A stretch of DNA of 64,000 nt from positions 141,365,139 through 141,429,138 of the forward strand of contig CM035439.1 of assembly GCA_020310875.1 (NCBI GenBank), in the 5' to 3' direction. Under the pieces are notes generated by a model. The model saw only the letters and a program-made list of their open reading frames with translations. It was not told the origin of the DNA and made no database searches. Position numbers and translations under genes: made by a program. Numbering within the stretch: the first letter of the stretch is position 1; each line of letters opens with the position of its first letter. This document shows positions 34,545 to 46,086 of this stretch, piece after piece. Source of the stretch: Ceratopteris richardii. Lineage: Eukaryota > Streptophyta > Polypodiopsida > Polypodiales > Pteridaceae.

Positions 34545-35870
34545 TTATTTATGCATATTAAGTGCCGAATGCTTGGCCTTGTAATGTGGCCCTACTATGC
34601 ACACTTTAGATGCATTTGATACTACATGAGTGCAATTGGAAGCCCTAATGTTCCAATGGTCCCATCCTTGTAGTTGCTTGGGTTTCCAAATCCATTTCGT
34701 GATCGATTTGATAGGTCGTTTTCTTTCTTTGGTTCCGCGGGCTTCATGTGTTCTCTTCGTTTCCTCTAGTGTCCTAGTAATAGAGGTTCTGCTCTTCATG
34801 TTTCGAGGATGAGTCTGTATTTGCTTTGTCATTCGAATGTTTTGATGTAAGGTATCCTCTTGATTGCTTATCTCTTGCTTAGCTGCTTGTTTAACCTTCT
34901 TGGGAATCCATATCTGCTGTCGTGCTTTCTGAGCTTCCATCAAAGGTTTAGGGAGCCATACTTGCAAGAGTATTTTTGTTTCGGATTTCTGTGATGCTGA
35001 CTTGTTGTTCTCCTTTTTCTCCTTTTGAGGTGGTGATGACGTCTCTGATTTTTGCACTTGATCTTTGCGTACCCACTTGAATTTGTTTTTCCCTTGATGC
35101 GAGTATCTGAATGTTGTCTTCCACCTTGGTGATCCTTCTGACGTGTGAGAGACTCTATGAGAGTTGGTTTCCTTATTGTCTAGATGTTCACCAAATGAAT
35201 AGAGTGATTTCACCTCTTCCTTGATCACATCAGGGTTTGAACTCTCTACTTCTTCTAGATTGGTTTCTGAGGTATTGGGACTGGGATCATGTTCCACTAG
35301 CTCTTCTTTGCATTTTTCTGTACTCTCGTTGGTTTTTGGTTGTAGGAAAGGCTTCTCTCCTAATAGACTAAAAATTTCCTTGTGCCCTATCTTGGCTGAA
35401 ATGTAGCCTTGAGCTAGGTTGATGCTTACTTCATTCTCAATGATCCAATCCTGTCCTAGGATCAAATCTTCTATTAAATCGTCATCTCTGCACACTAATA
35501 CTTGTTGTTCCATGGAAGAATTTCCTAGGTGGAGGGATACTAACGTTGCCCCGATGCATGGTATGATTTGACCTCCAATGCCTTTCATCTGAGCGTTTGT
35601 GGGAGTCATAATCATTTGAAGATCTTTTATGACCGTATTACGTATGCAACTAAGTCCTGCTCCTGAGTCTACTAAGGCATCTATCAATTTGTACTCTGTC
35701 CTGCCAATCCCTAGGTTTAGGTAAGGTTGCGACCTATAAGCGCTAGTCGTGTCAGACGTATGGACTTGATAATTAGCCATAGGGATACGTTCTTCTCTTT
35801 GGAGATATCGTTTGTCTCTTTGCCTAATCCATTCTTTCCTTTTCTTGATGCGTTCTAGGGCTTCTTGTCA
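34545..35870 (-). pseudogene. G2 second aspartic protease domain and W-x-P-K repeats
   Basis: An open piece of 411 codons (ATG at 35780), in frame with the integrase C-terminus above it across a TGA at 35868-35870. Retropepsin-like core: A-L-V-D-S-G-A-G-L-S near 35670, then a Gly-rich flap-like segment (MKGIGGQIIPCIGAT) and LILGQDWI. It is clearly distinct from protease 1 (T-G-A-G, near 40060). The C-terminal half is basic and Ser/Lys-rich with four short tryptophan motifs: FKWVRKD, VWLPKPL, IWIPKKV, WIWKPKQ. The same arrangement occurs in G3. Role unknown; a cellular-type or retroviral cleavage activity is inference from the DSG fold only. Confidence 0.8.
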
Positions 35871-37471
35871 TGCCTCCTCCCTGATCCGTTCCTCCTCTTT
35901 CTTCCTATTTTGTGCACCTACTAGACGTGCTAACATTTGATCCGTTAATGGCTCCATGAACCGTTTTACTCTACATCCACTTATGTAGTTAGGAAGAATG
36001 TCTCCATCTAAAGTGGCTAGATTAACTGCTCCACTAGTAGAGATCCTATTTATGATCAGAGGTCCATATCCGCGTTTCTGTAACTTCTCGGCATGTTGCT
36101 TTAAGGTGTAAACCAGGACTAGATCGCCTTCTTTAAGTCCTTTGTCTTTTATATGTGCATCATAATATGCCTTTTGTCTTCTCTTGGCTGCATATATTCC
36201 TGCTACCGCTTGTAACCTAGTTTCATGCAGCTTCTCTATTTGGTCTAGTTGTTGGGATAATTCATGTCCGGTCCATTCATATTGTTGTGCTACTCTCAAA
36301 GTGGGGATTAAAAATCAATTGGAAAAATCGCATTTTGCCCGTACACCAAATTGAAGGGAGTAGTTCCAATGGCAGTCTTGTATGCAACTCGGAAAGCCCG
36401 AATTGCATGATGCAATTGCTTATCCCAATCCGACCTCCCATTGTTGAAAATCTTTGTCAATACCGTGCATAATACCTTATTGGAACTTTATGCTTGACCA
36501 TTTGCTTGTGGATGGTATGGGGCTGATTTTTTATGGATCACTAAAAACTCATTCATTAGAGACTCTATCACTTCATTAATGAAGTGTGTTCCTCAGTCAC
36601 TCACAATCTCAATTGGTAATCTGAAACAGGTGAATATATGCTCAAAAAGAAACTTAGCCGTGGTTTGTGCATCATTCTTTCTAGTAGCCTTTGCTTCTAC
36701 CCATTTTTTCAAATAATATGTGGCTACTATGATATATTCAGCATGTGATCCTCTAGCTGGTGAGTTGATGGGTCCTATGAAGTCAATACCCCATTTAGAG
36801 AATGCTCTTGCACACACCATAGGTCTCAATGGCATGTCATCTCTCCGAATTGGCTATTTAGCCCTTTGGCATGTCTCGCAGATTTGTACATATGCTTCAG
36901 CATCCATATGTAACGTTGGCCACCACAAGCCCGTGAAGAGGATCATTTTTACACTTCTTTCGGCTGAAAAATGACCTCCTTCCGCACCTGTGTGTGCCAT
37001 CTCTAATATGGGCAAATATTCTCCTTCATGCACACAGAGCCGTAATTGGTTGTCTTTCCCTCTTCTAAACAATTGTCTTCCCATAAGTACATAATCCTTG
37101 CTCATCTCTTCTAGGGATCGTTTCCTTGCCAAGCTGACTCCTTCCTCGTGTTCTCCTGTCTTCAGGAAATTTACCAGGGTCTTGCTCCAATTGGGTGCTA
37201 TCGTTGAGAAATGTATGGATACATGATCTTCGGGGATTGTCTCTTGACAATCTGCACAGTTACTTACGTAGTCATGGACATCCTTAGGCATGTCAGGCCA
37301 GTATACACCCAATCTCTTTAATTCCCTAATGGTTTCATGAGTCCCCTTGTGTGTCCTCCATTTGTTAACATGAGCTTGTTCAATAAGCTTCACTTGTTCA
37401 TCCTCCTCAACACATCTCAGCAATACACCATTGGGTTCCTTATAGTACACACTTCCAGCAATAATGTACAA
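35871..37471 (-). pseudogene. G2 integrase
   Basis: Pieces at 36854-37471 (upstream linker and HHCC zinc domain: MAHTGAEGGHF...CETCQRAK), 36593-36835 (core start WGIDFIGPINSP) and 35868-36299 (C-terminal domain, GDLVLVYTLKQHAEKLQKRGYGP). Stops and a frameshift near 36300 interrupt it. Aligns throughout with G1 and G3. Sequence around 36480-36600 carries further stops, so this integrase could not be made. Confidence 0.85.
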
Positions 37472-37480
37472 ATTTCTTGA

Positions 37481-39047
37481 TTAGAGAATTTCCTTTTTGT
37501 TATCCTTATTGATTGAGTGTTGTGGGCCATGGGTGAATATCGGAATTAGTTTCTCTGCCCACTTGGGACAAACTTCCAGATTAAACAAATAAGTGTCTAG
37601 CAGATCATCGGGTACTCCACTTGGTGGTTCTCCGTGTGTTAACCTAGAAAGGTGATCTGCTCTTACATGCGTATTTCCCTTTTTCACTATCACTTCAAAA
37701 TCGAACTCCATCAATAGTAGGAACCATCTTACCAATCTTCCCGTGTTGCAAGGCTTATTGACTAGGTACATTAGAGCCTGATGGTCTATGAAAAACTTGA
37801 ACTTGTTGGCTAAGAGATAGTGTCTAAATTTCTTCATTGCATAGACCATTCCTAATCCTTCTCGCTCGATAGTGGTATAATTTCTCTCCGCTTGGTTCAG
37901 TTGTCTACTCGCATAGGCAATTGGATGATCTTACTTCCCTTCATCGGCTGGTTGGGCTAAGATACATCCTATTGCATAATTAGAAGCATCAACATGAATA
38001 TGAAAAGGTTTTTTCCAATTTGGTGTTTTCAGAATTGGGGCTGTGCTCAACCTCTTCTTTAACTCATTGAATGCCTTCTCACATTCCTCTATCCAAGTGA
38101 ATTGAGTTAATAGTCCATACAGAGGTTTGGTGATTATGGCATACATGTGGATAAAGTGACGGTAGTATCCACAATGTCCCATAAAGCGACGGTCTAGGAA
38201 GCTCTAAGATGACCTTAATCTTGTCCTCATCCGTGGATATTCCATTCCTAGAGACTATGTTTCCTAGGATCTTCCCTTGTCTTACCATGAAGACACACTT
38301 CTCTGGGTTTAAATAGACTCTGTACTGTCTACATTTATTAAATATCTTTCTCAACTCAGGAATATGATCTTGCCTTTGATTGGAATATGTACATAGGTCA
38401 TCTACATATACTTCCATACTCTTTTTCAGGAATTCCTTGAAAACATGACACATCAATCATTGGAAAGTAGCAGGCGCATTAGTGAGTCCGAAAGGCATCA
38501 CCCGGAAAGCATAGAATCCTCATTCGATAGCGAATGCAGTCTTATGTCGATCCTCAGTAGCAATAGCTACTTGATTGTATCCGGAGAATCCATCCAAGAA
38601 GCTGTAGACTTCCTTTCCTGCGACTCTTTCCAATAGATGGTCCGTGATGGGTAGTGGGTAGCTGTCTCGTATGGTGGCTGCATTCACTTTTTTCAAGTTA
38701 ATGCACACTCTCAGTTTTCCATTCTTCTTAGGCACAACTACTAATGGCGAGACCCACTTGGTGTGTTCTATTTCGTATATGAATCCTGCCGCTAGTAGCT
38801 TGTCTATTTCCTCCTTAATTTTAGCAGCATAGACCTCGTTGTATGTATATGGGCGTTGTTTTGATGGTTTTGCATCTTTTGTCATTGGTATTCTATGAGA
38901 ACAAATCGAGGGTTCCACACCTTTAAGATCCTTATATGTCCATGAAAATACATCTCGATATTCCCGGATCAATTGTATTAACTCTTCTTCTTCTTCCACT
39001 GACACATCTTTGCCTATGTATGTGCATCTCTCTTCTCCATCTTCCAC
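37481..39047 (-). pseudogene. G2 reverse transcriptase and RNase H
   Basis: Pieces 38520-39047 (linker and RT palm start, VVPKKNGKLRVCINLKKVN), 38079-38456 (YVDDLCTYS), 37931-38182 (GHCGYYRHF, HVDASNYAIGCILAQ) and 37481-37849 (RNase H end, HLLANKF-like, ADHLSRL). The frame changes near 38.18 kb, where about ten residues present in G3 between ELPRP and GHCGYY are missing. Sequence matches G1/G3 closely enough to place it in the same lineage. Confidence 0.87.
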
Positions 39048-39729
39048 TTGTCACTATGATTTTTTTCGTTTGTTCTTTGTTGTCGTATGCTTCTCCATCT
39101 TTAGCCTCTCGTTTAGGCATTTGAATGGCTACCTTTCTCTCTTCTACTTCATATCTTTTAAAATGTTCAGGAACCTCGAAAAGATCTGGATTTGGTTTGA
39201 TTTTGCTCATGCTCTCCTCTTGTTTTTGTATTATGGGAGCGGCTTCTATTGCCAAGATCTTTTTCGGTTCCTGCTTCTCTTCGGTTCGAATGGTGTCTAG
39301 ATAGCTCTCTTCTGAATCAAATTCTGGTTCCCTTTCTATACTCTCATATTCCTCTTTCCACTCTTTTTCCAAGATTTCTCCTTCTTCTACTTCTTGAAGG
39401 ACAACCATATAAAGATTCACATCATAACCTTCCTCGTCTATGCACTCGTTCATTGTTAGTACTTCTTCATTCACACACACATCCAAGGTGGCTAAGATTT
39501 CCATCCATACATGCGGTTCAAAGGTTTCATCCGGAAAGATTTGAGGCATATACCTTGGGTCCTCTACAGGTCTGTAGTTAGGATGTCCTATTGGCCATAG
39601 CTGTCTTTTGTTGTCCTCTTTCTTGGCTTCTTTACACATCCATAACTGAGAGTCTTCGTGCATCCATGATATGAATGGATAGGTCATCTTCCTCCTTGTG
39701 TATGGGATTCCATTGTAGTGGAGGGACAT
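38932..39729 (-). pseudogene. G2 acidic linker between protease 1 and reverse transcriptase
   Basis: 265-codon open piece: SWMHEDSQLWMCKEAKKED, an acidic middle, and FEVPEHFKRYEVEERKVAIQMPKREAKDGEAYDNKE, all with clear counterparts in G1 and G3. It overlaps the upstream and downstream pieces in other frames, giving frameshifts near 39.69 and 39.04 kb. Confidence 0.8.
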
Positions 39730-41345
39730 CCCGATAGGAAAATGTGTGTAGATTTATCTTGGTAGTGTTTCCTTGGTGTTGTAGGTATAACGAATCTCTG
39801 CCCCAATCTTCCACTACCCGCATTTGTCTCATGGATGGTCTTCCTAATATCATTTCATAGTTGTTAGCCTTTTCAAATTTACAAATGGCTAATGTGTGTT
39901 CAAATTCAACTCCACAGGTGGTTAATTTGATTCTTTCCAGTATTCCTAAGGGTTTCTCTACATGACCGTTTGCTAATTGGAGTTTCATGCGGGTGGGCCA
40001 TAAGGCAGGCTTCCCCCATTTCTCCCAAATCTCCTTGGTGGCAATTCCTATTCCAGCTCCTGTGTCTAGTATAGCCTTGGTCATGTACCCATTGTAAGTG
40101 ACAGGTAGACACGTATTACCTTCGTCTCCTTCACTAAATTCTCCCACCTTATCAACTGGAATTTGTATTTTAGATGAGTTTCCTTTCCCTTTAACTTCTT
40201 TTTCTTCCTTCGCTTGTCCTAATTCCATTTGGCTCGCTAATTGCTTCCATAAATGCGGCTTAATTTGAAGTAATTCTTCCACAGTCAGTTTGCATTGTAC
40301 TTTTGTCTTCTTTAGTTCCGTTAGATTGTGTGAACTCTTTTTTGAGTTTTCTTTCCCCTTTCCATGTATCGTGGGTGCTCGGATTATCATAGATTCCTTT
40401 TCGCATTCTCCCATGTAATTAGGCAAGGTTGAAATGCTCTGGGTTTCTTCTCTATTTTGGTCGAGTCTTGACACTTCCTCATATACCTCTTCCAGATTGG
40501 GATTTGGTTGATAAACTTCTACATCTATTTCCTCAAAGGGAGGTTTAATCACTCCATGCTTCTTCCATTGTTCTTCTCGGATTCTATTCCATAATTCCTT
40601 TGGCCAATCAGCTTCTAGGTCAGGTATTGTTGACACCGGTTCATCTTGGGTTCTCGTTCGCTCACGGTTGTCAACCCACTCTCTAGGTTCTTTACCCTTG
40701 GCTTTGACATATTCTTCGTATTGATCCTCGGCTATCCTCATTTCTAGGAGGGCTGGGATAGTATGTTCTAGGGTTGCCTGTGCAACCTCTATAAGTTTTC
40801 TGCATAGAGCAAGCCTCTCCTTTTCTAATTCTCCTTGTGGGTAAAGTTTTTCGTGTTGCTCTACATTCGGTCCATTTTTAATTCTAGTCTGATAAGCTTT
40901 CAGCCACATGTCTAGGTCATCAGGTTTTGGGTCAGCCAAAATGGATCCTAGTTTCTCTGCGTCTTGTATAAGCGGTGGGATGGGAACCTTTTCCCAAGTC
41001 CTCTGTTTGTTATGCTCTTGTTTGTTTCTAGATTGTTTCCTATTTTCTTGACTCTTGTGATTTATCCATTTACCTTTGAGCTTTTCTCTTCTTTCTTTCC
41101 ATTTTTGTGTTTTCGTTCTTTCATTTGAGCTCTTGTAATGGCCTTTAAAGGCACAGTGTATTCCTTATCACTTCCGGATGCTTCTATCACTTCAATTACA
41201 TTAATTGGTGTGGTGTCTTGGACTTTGGCTGGATTCTTAAGGCAGTCTCTGAAAAGATGTTCCTTTCTGCAATCATTACAATATCCTTCCCAAGTTCTAG
41301 GGGGTGGTGGATTATAAGGTCGAGGACATTCTCTAATGCAATGGT
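39632..41345 (-). pseudogene. G2 gag C-terminus and protease 1 (5' truncated)
   Basis: Begins at the broken end of G2 with the second half of a zinc knuckle (DHCIRECP near 41335), then CNDCRKEHLFRDC, a basic coiled stretch, ILADPKPDDLDMWLKAYQT, and a retropepsin with I-L-D-T-G-A-G-I-G (near 40060) and MILGRPSMRQ. The frame is open from about 41.1 kb to 39632, with one frameshift near 41110. Note D-T-G here against D-S-G in G1 and G3. Capsid domain is absent. Confidence 0.82.
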
Positions 41346-41800
41346 CTCACTTTAGGTTCACTTCACCAACACCAAAAACATCTAAATCATGACCATCTAC
41401 AATGATCACTCTAATATATGAATAGTTAGGACTGATTCATCAACTTTCATCCTTGAGTTGGCTAGATATGTCCTTACATGAGCTTTCCTAGCATGGTTTC
41501 TACTCTAATAGAGATTCTCTAACTATAATGAAGCCTATTGAAAATTCATGATCATAAAACTCCACATTGGATAATTAGACATGCCCTCAATCTTTTCTTC
41601 ATTCTCAAGTCTATAATCACTGTTGAGAGCAGTATGGGCACCCAAGGACCGACTAGACAAGGAAGCCAGCGGAGAGAGTCAGAACAAGGTGAAGGAGTAA
41701 GTAGACAAAGCAGTCGACGCAAATCTGGCAGATAGGCCCTTCAATTTTTCCCAAATCTACATCTTTTAACAGTGATTCTTATCACTAACAATCATTGTAA
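41346..41800. other. Junction between G2 remnant and G3 LTR region
   Basis: Sequence of uncertain origin between the broken G2 gag and the recognisable G3 LTR. A minus-strand stretch reading VIIVDGHDLDVFGVGEVNL (41360-41420) joins the G2 frame but does not belong to the gag of G1/G3. A short plus-strand open frame (41538-41735) ends in a basic, Gln/Arg-rich tail. No family assigned to either. Confidence 0.4.
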
Positions 41801-42256
41801 ATACCATTTCATATTTTTGTAGCTCCATTTTGTGCAAGCCAAGGAGTCCTTGAGCTTGAGGAGCCTTAGAAGTACCTACATATCAATTTTCGTATTTTTT
41901 AGACTCCGTTTGAGCCCTCAAATTGGCCCTGGAACCTAATTTTTAACTAGGCCGGACACTAGGTCTGGACAGGGCCAAAACCTAGTCAAAAACTATAAAA
42001 AGAGCTAGAGAGCTCATTTTTGAGGTTAGATTGTAATTGAAACAAACTTGTAAGAGCATTTTGAAAGTAATTGGAGAACTCCATTGATTCTCACTCTTTG
42101 TCTTGCCGTGTGTGCGCGTGTGTGTGTATGTGTGTGCATGCTAGTGTGCTTCTCACTCACGCACTTGTGCCGCCACTTGCTCGAGGTCTTCATACCATCC
42201 TCACGTCTTCCCGGATTGACATTAAAGGAGGTGCTACTCATCATTGAGCTACACCA
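41801..42256 (+). repeat. G3 5' LTR (start not determined)
   Basis: The LTR ends ...CTACACCA at 42256, five bases before the primer site. It matches the G1 LTR and its outer relic: GAGCTTGAGGAG (41852-41863), AGACTCCGTTTGAGCCCTC, TATA box and a (GT)n-rich end (42110-42142). The 3' partner lies beyond the right edge, so the 5' start cannot be fixed; 41801 is a placeholder. Confidence 0.7.
41994..42000 (+). promoter_or_regulatory. TATA box of the G3 LTR
   Basis: TATAAAA followed by AGAGCTAGAGAGCTC; the same block with TATAAAA is conserved on the minus strand at 15121-15127 and 15461-15467. Conservation among three otherwise diverged LTRs supports a promoter role. Confidence 0.75.
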
Positions 42257-42261
42257 AATTT

Positions 42262-42279
42262 TGGCGCCGTTGCCGGGGA
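42262..42279 (+). other. G3 primer binding site (Asp tRNA)
   Basis: TGGCGCCGTTGCCGGGGA, complementary to the 3' end of plant tRNA-Asp, identical to the G1 site. Confidence 0.9.
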
Positions 42280-42754
42280 TCGAGCTTTGAGGACGAGCGT
42301 GTGATGGTAAGACGTAGAGTTGACGCGTTGGAGTTGTAGGTAATTTCTTTATTTTTCCTATTTTTCTCTTTCTTACCTCACCACCATCATCATCATCATC
42401 ATCCTCACCATCTTCCACCTCCATCTCCATCATCGCGAAATTTCAGTTTTTTTACTATATCCCCATCTCCACCTCATTTCCCTCATTTCACTTGTGAGAG
42501 AGAGCGAGAGAGCGAAATTGCATGTGCTGTTTTTGCATGTTTCTTGAGCTATCTTGCAGGTACAGGTCACATCACCATCCCCAGCTCCCTGCGCAGGTAC
42601 GAAACTCGACGAAACTCTCTCGCAGTCGTCGACTTCTGTCGATCGCGATTGACAGAAATTCTCACCTTTTGGTAAATGTGAGTGCACCACAGTGGACTAG
42701 AGACCCTGCACACCACCTTTCCACCAAAATTTTTAAAAATTTTGCAAAATTTCA
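42280..42754 (+). other. G3 leader, LTR-proximal part
   Basis: Untranslated leader with an ATC trinucleotide run (42379-42440) that parallels the GAT run in the G1 leader, and one isolated copy of the array core (TCGATCGCGATTGACAG, 42639-42655). Confidence 0.6.
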
Positions 42755-43284
42755 GTCCATCGCGATTGACAGCCCTGTCCATCGCAATTGACAGCTCTGT
42801 CCATCGCGATTGACTGCCAGTCCATCGCGACCGACTGCCTGTCCATCGCGATTGACTGAACCCCCTGTCCATCGCGATTGACTGAACCCTCTGTCCATCG
42901 CGACCGACTGCCTGTCCATCACGATTGACTGAACCCTCTGTCCATCGCGATTGATTGGGTGTCCATCGCGATTGACTGAACCCTCTGTCCATCGCGACCG
43001 ACTGCCTGTCCATCGCGATTGACTGAACCCTCTGTCCATCGCGATTGATTGGGTGTCCATCGCGATTGACTGAACCCTCTGTCCATCGCGATTGATTGGG
43101 TGTCCATCGCGATTGACTGAACTCTCTGTCCATCGCGATTGATTGGGTGTCCATCGCGATTGACTGAACTCTCTGTCCATCGCGATTGATTGGGTGTCCA
43201 TCGCGATTGACTGAACTCTCTGTCCATCGCGATTGACTGAGTGTCCATCGCGATTGACAGCCCTGTCCATCGCGATTGACAGCC
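42755..43284 (+). repeat. G3 leader tandem array, 23 monomers with GTCCATCGCGATTGACTG core
   Basis: I count 23 monomers in 530 bp, each starting GTCCATCGCGA. Two lengths alternate in the middle: 26 bp (ending ...CTGAACCCTCT or ...CTGAACTCTCT) and 21 bp (ending ...GATTGGGT), giving a 47-bp higher-order unit around 42940-43220. The palindrome ATCGCGAT is in nearly all copies. Long open frames on the minus strand across it are repeat artefacts. G1 carries a different array in the same leader position built on the same octamer. Confidence 0.95.
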
Positions 43285-44142
43285 AATTTTAGCCAAATTT
43301 TTTAGGGATTGTTAATTGAAGAGTTGGGCTAATTTTGGGCACAAATATTATACTCTTGAGCACATGAGGAAGCCTTAGGAAAGCAACTTGGGGAAAACCC
43401 TGTCGTAACCCTAGAACCCTGAAAGGTTACAACTTTTTCATACGAAATCCATTTTTTGAGCTCTAGGGCTTGTTGGAAAGCTCGTGGCATATACTACACG
43501 CCCTCAATTGTTTTTTATAAAGATAATGCATTGATTTTCAGATAGGGTATTTTGAAGTTGACCATACCCAGGGGGATCAAAGTCAGGGGTCCTTAGGATT
43601 GTTTTCTTGAAAATCACTATGCAAGTTTGTGTTTGTGCTACAGGAATGAAAATAATTGGTTCTGTCTTTAGAATGTAAATTTCAAAGCTAACTTTGAAAC
43701 TCTTACAGAGCATCGAGAGGCGTTCTAAGCAAGTGTAAGTGCGAGCTTGGGAACACATTTCCTGGGCACTCAAGGGCAACCGAGCAGGAAACAAAAGGTT
43801 GGACACTTTTAACTCCCTCTGTCAAATTCATAGTCTAAGCTAAGACGACGAGAGGTAGGAGTAAGTCAGAGCGACGATAGGCAGGCATCAAGTTGAAGAC
43901 TACCTAAAAACTCAAGTTCAAGCTAAAAACCTAATCTCGATACTGTCGATAACATAAAGGAAAAGAACCTAACGTGGAACGATCAACCTGAAAGTACGAA
44001 GAACACTCAAGTATTCCGACGACGTAATATCAGACAAGACCTTAAACACGATAAATAACTAAAAAGAATCAAGTGACTGATACCAATTGATCGACAACAA
44101 AGTTGTACTCTGGGCAAAGAATTGGGCTACTTAGTTAGGCAT
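43285..44142 (+). other. G3 leader, gag-proximal part
   Basis: Untranslated. 43425-43590 aligns by eye with the G1 leader (T-rich block, GAGCTCTAGGGCTTG, TTGGAAAGCTCG). The rest up to 44142 has no clear G1 counterpart. No supported reading frame. Confidence 0.6.
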
Positions 44143-45993
44143 ATGAACCTTAGATCGGGACGACATCTAGTAAGGGAGAGACAGAGCCTTAGATCTTCAG
44201 AGGCTAGTGTTAACCACACTGCTAGGTCCTGGGCCCAGCAGTTGAGCCACCACTCGTACTACCCTAGCTCTGAGACCAATGAGTCAGAGATGTCTCAAGG
44301 CATGGACAGACCTACGGGAAGTTCAGGAGTGCCTTACTTGTACAGGGTGGAAGGCCCTTACAAAACATAGTTGGAGTACCTTAGGAACAACCGATTAGGT
44401 GCCAGCATCTATGAGGATGGATTAGGAAGATCTGTGATACAGATTAAGAATCCTGATCAATCCATTGGACTAGAACACCCAGCTGTCAAGTTTGAAAATG
44501 GTGCATACCTGGACAAAGAAGGAACTATCTATGTAGTCACTAGTCACCCGGATAGGACAGATGAATTTGGGAATGTAATCTCAGAAGCGGACTTAGGTGA
44601 CTTGGAACAAGGGAACATGGGTGCGGAACCTAGAACCCCTCGAGGTAAATCAGTTCTCACTAGGATTATCACACTTGAGTGGGTACCCCAAGACAACAAG
44701 AGCATAGAGTTGCTCCTCAATCGAGAAACCGACGAAGCCTTCTGGAGGTATAAATCTAATCAGCCAACTGATATAGGAAACATCATGATCTATGAGTTTA
44801 AGGATCCGGATAGCCCAGGTAGAGTGACCTACTTAGATCACACTTCAGAACGGATCTTTGCGGTTACGGAAAATGATAGGCATGCTTACACTTGGAAGGG
44901 TGAATTTATTTTTCCCCAACCAAGATCGAATGTATCCTATGGTCACCCTGGAGCTGGAACATCCCAAGCTCATGGAATGCAAAGAGACAGAAGTAGAGAT
45001 AGACCAGAAGTAAGCTTTGCCAATCCAGTGGGCAGAGAAAGAACGAGGACGGAGACGAATAGGGTAGAACCTGAGGTGCTTAGAGCTCACAAGAACCAAA
45101 GAAATGTGGATGGATTCCCTCTGCCGAGACCTAGAGAGCACGCAAGAACTCTGAGACCGACTCAGCTAGTTAAGTCCATGAAGAATTACTTTGATGGCAC
45201 AGGAGATCCCTATGATCATGTGGCGGAGTTCAAGCAAGTCAAGAGAGCTGAACAAGTGGAGGACCTATTCACGCAGTACAATGCCTTCGGTCTAACCCTT
45301 AGGAACACAGCACTGACATGGTTTCAGCCATTGGATGAGCGCCAGTTCAGGAGCATAGACCAACTCCTAGAAGCATTTATTATTGAATTCTCCAAGAGTG
45401 GCATAAGACACAATACCTCCTCACTGATTCACAACTTCAAGCAAACTCCTCAAGAGACTGTGAGACTTGCAGGAAGAAGATTTAGGCAATACCTTGAAAG
45501 ATGTCCTGTTTCGGAGCTACCCACATCTGCCAAACAAGTAGCCTTATTCCTTGATGGATTGCTGAGTACGAAATTGAGATCCTATGTGTATCTGAAAGAC
45601 CCTAGGACTATAGAAGAGTGTGTACGCATGTGCATTGACATTGAAGATAACCTAGGGGAAGAACTAGAGCTTTCCAAAATCTACAAAGATTCAGATAGTG
45701 CATCTAGTCACTCTTCCACGCAATCCACATCAATTGAGGAACTCGCAGAGAAAGTAGCTCAGAAATTAGGGGTAACTAGTAAACAAATCCCAAGGTTTGC
45801 CCCTGTGAAAAGGTGCTACACTTGTGGTGGTGACCACATGGCAAATGCCTGCCCCATTATGGCTCAGCCCCAAGTAAATCCTAGTAGCCAGTACTGCACC
45901 ATAGAACGGAGATACACCAATCACACCGCACAAGATTGCCCATACAACAAGCAGGCAGTTAGGCAACCCTACTCTCAGCCATACCCGCAGTAA
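44143..45993 (+). pseudogene. G3 gag with in-frame TAG
   Basis: Start ATG 44143 (MNLRSGRH), the same start as G1. A TAG at 44368-44370 replaces the codon that is CAG in G1 (after GPYKT), and a TAA at 45991-45993 follows QPYPQ; between them 540 codons are open and the frame continues beyond. The gag domain (MKNYFDGTGDPYDHVAEFK near 45180, RRFRQYLERCP near 45480) and zinc knuckle CYTCGGDHMANACP (45814-45855), plus a degenerate second knuckle, are present. Its role is particle assembly and RNA packaging. Both breaks fit single-base changes, so this copy decayed after an active period. Confidence 0.88.
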
Positions 45994-46086
45994 GGAAGAT
46001 ACCAGAACCTGTACCCTCCACAACCATATGGCAGGCCACAGCAACCTTATCAGCAACCCTATCAAAACCAGCAAAGGCCTCAGCCA

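Larger units (their letters stand above)
22319..41345 (-). mobile_element. Ty3/gypsy element G2, 5'-truncated, interrupted by copia B
   Basis: Minus-strand order from high to low coordinate: end of gag (zinc knuckles), protease 1, reverse transcriptase, RNase H, integrase, protease 2, ORF3 (split by copia B at 25455-32129), 3' untranslated region, polypurine tract, 3' LTR. Gag N-terminus, leader and 5' LTR are missing; the element ends in gag near 41345. At least four frameshifts and several stops lie in pol. It is a diverged relative of G1/G3 with the same gene order, which shows that the extra protease and ORF3 are lineage features rather than a one-off fusion. Confidence 0.85.

Noticed and set aside
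42026..42433. Minus-strand 135-codon open frame across the G3 LTR/primer site
   Set aside because: It spans the LTR end, primer site and a trinucleotide run; composition is repeat-driven (Asp and His-Thr runs).
42755..43284. CRISPR-like array
   Set aside because: Monomers are nearly identical throughout with no unique spacers, and the context is a eukaryotic retrotransposon leader.
42567..43296. Three long overlapping minus-strand open frames (QSRWT/SIAMDR-type repeats)
   Set aside because: They are read-throughs of the 26/21-bp leader array in all three frames; the repeat simply lacks stops on that strand.
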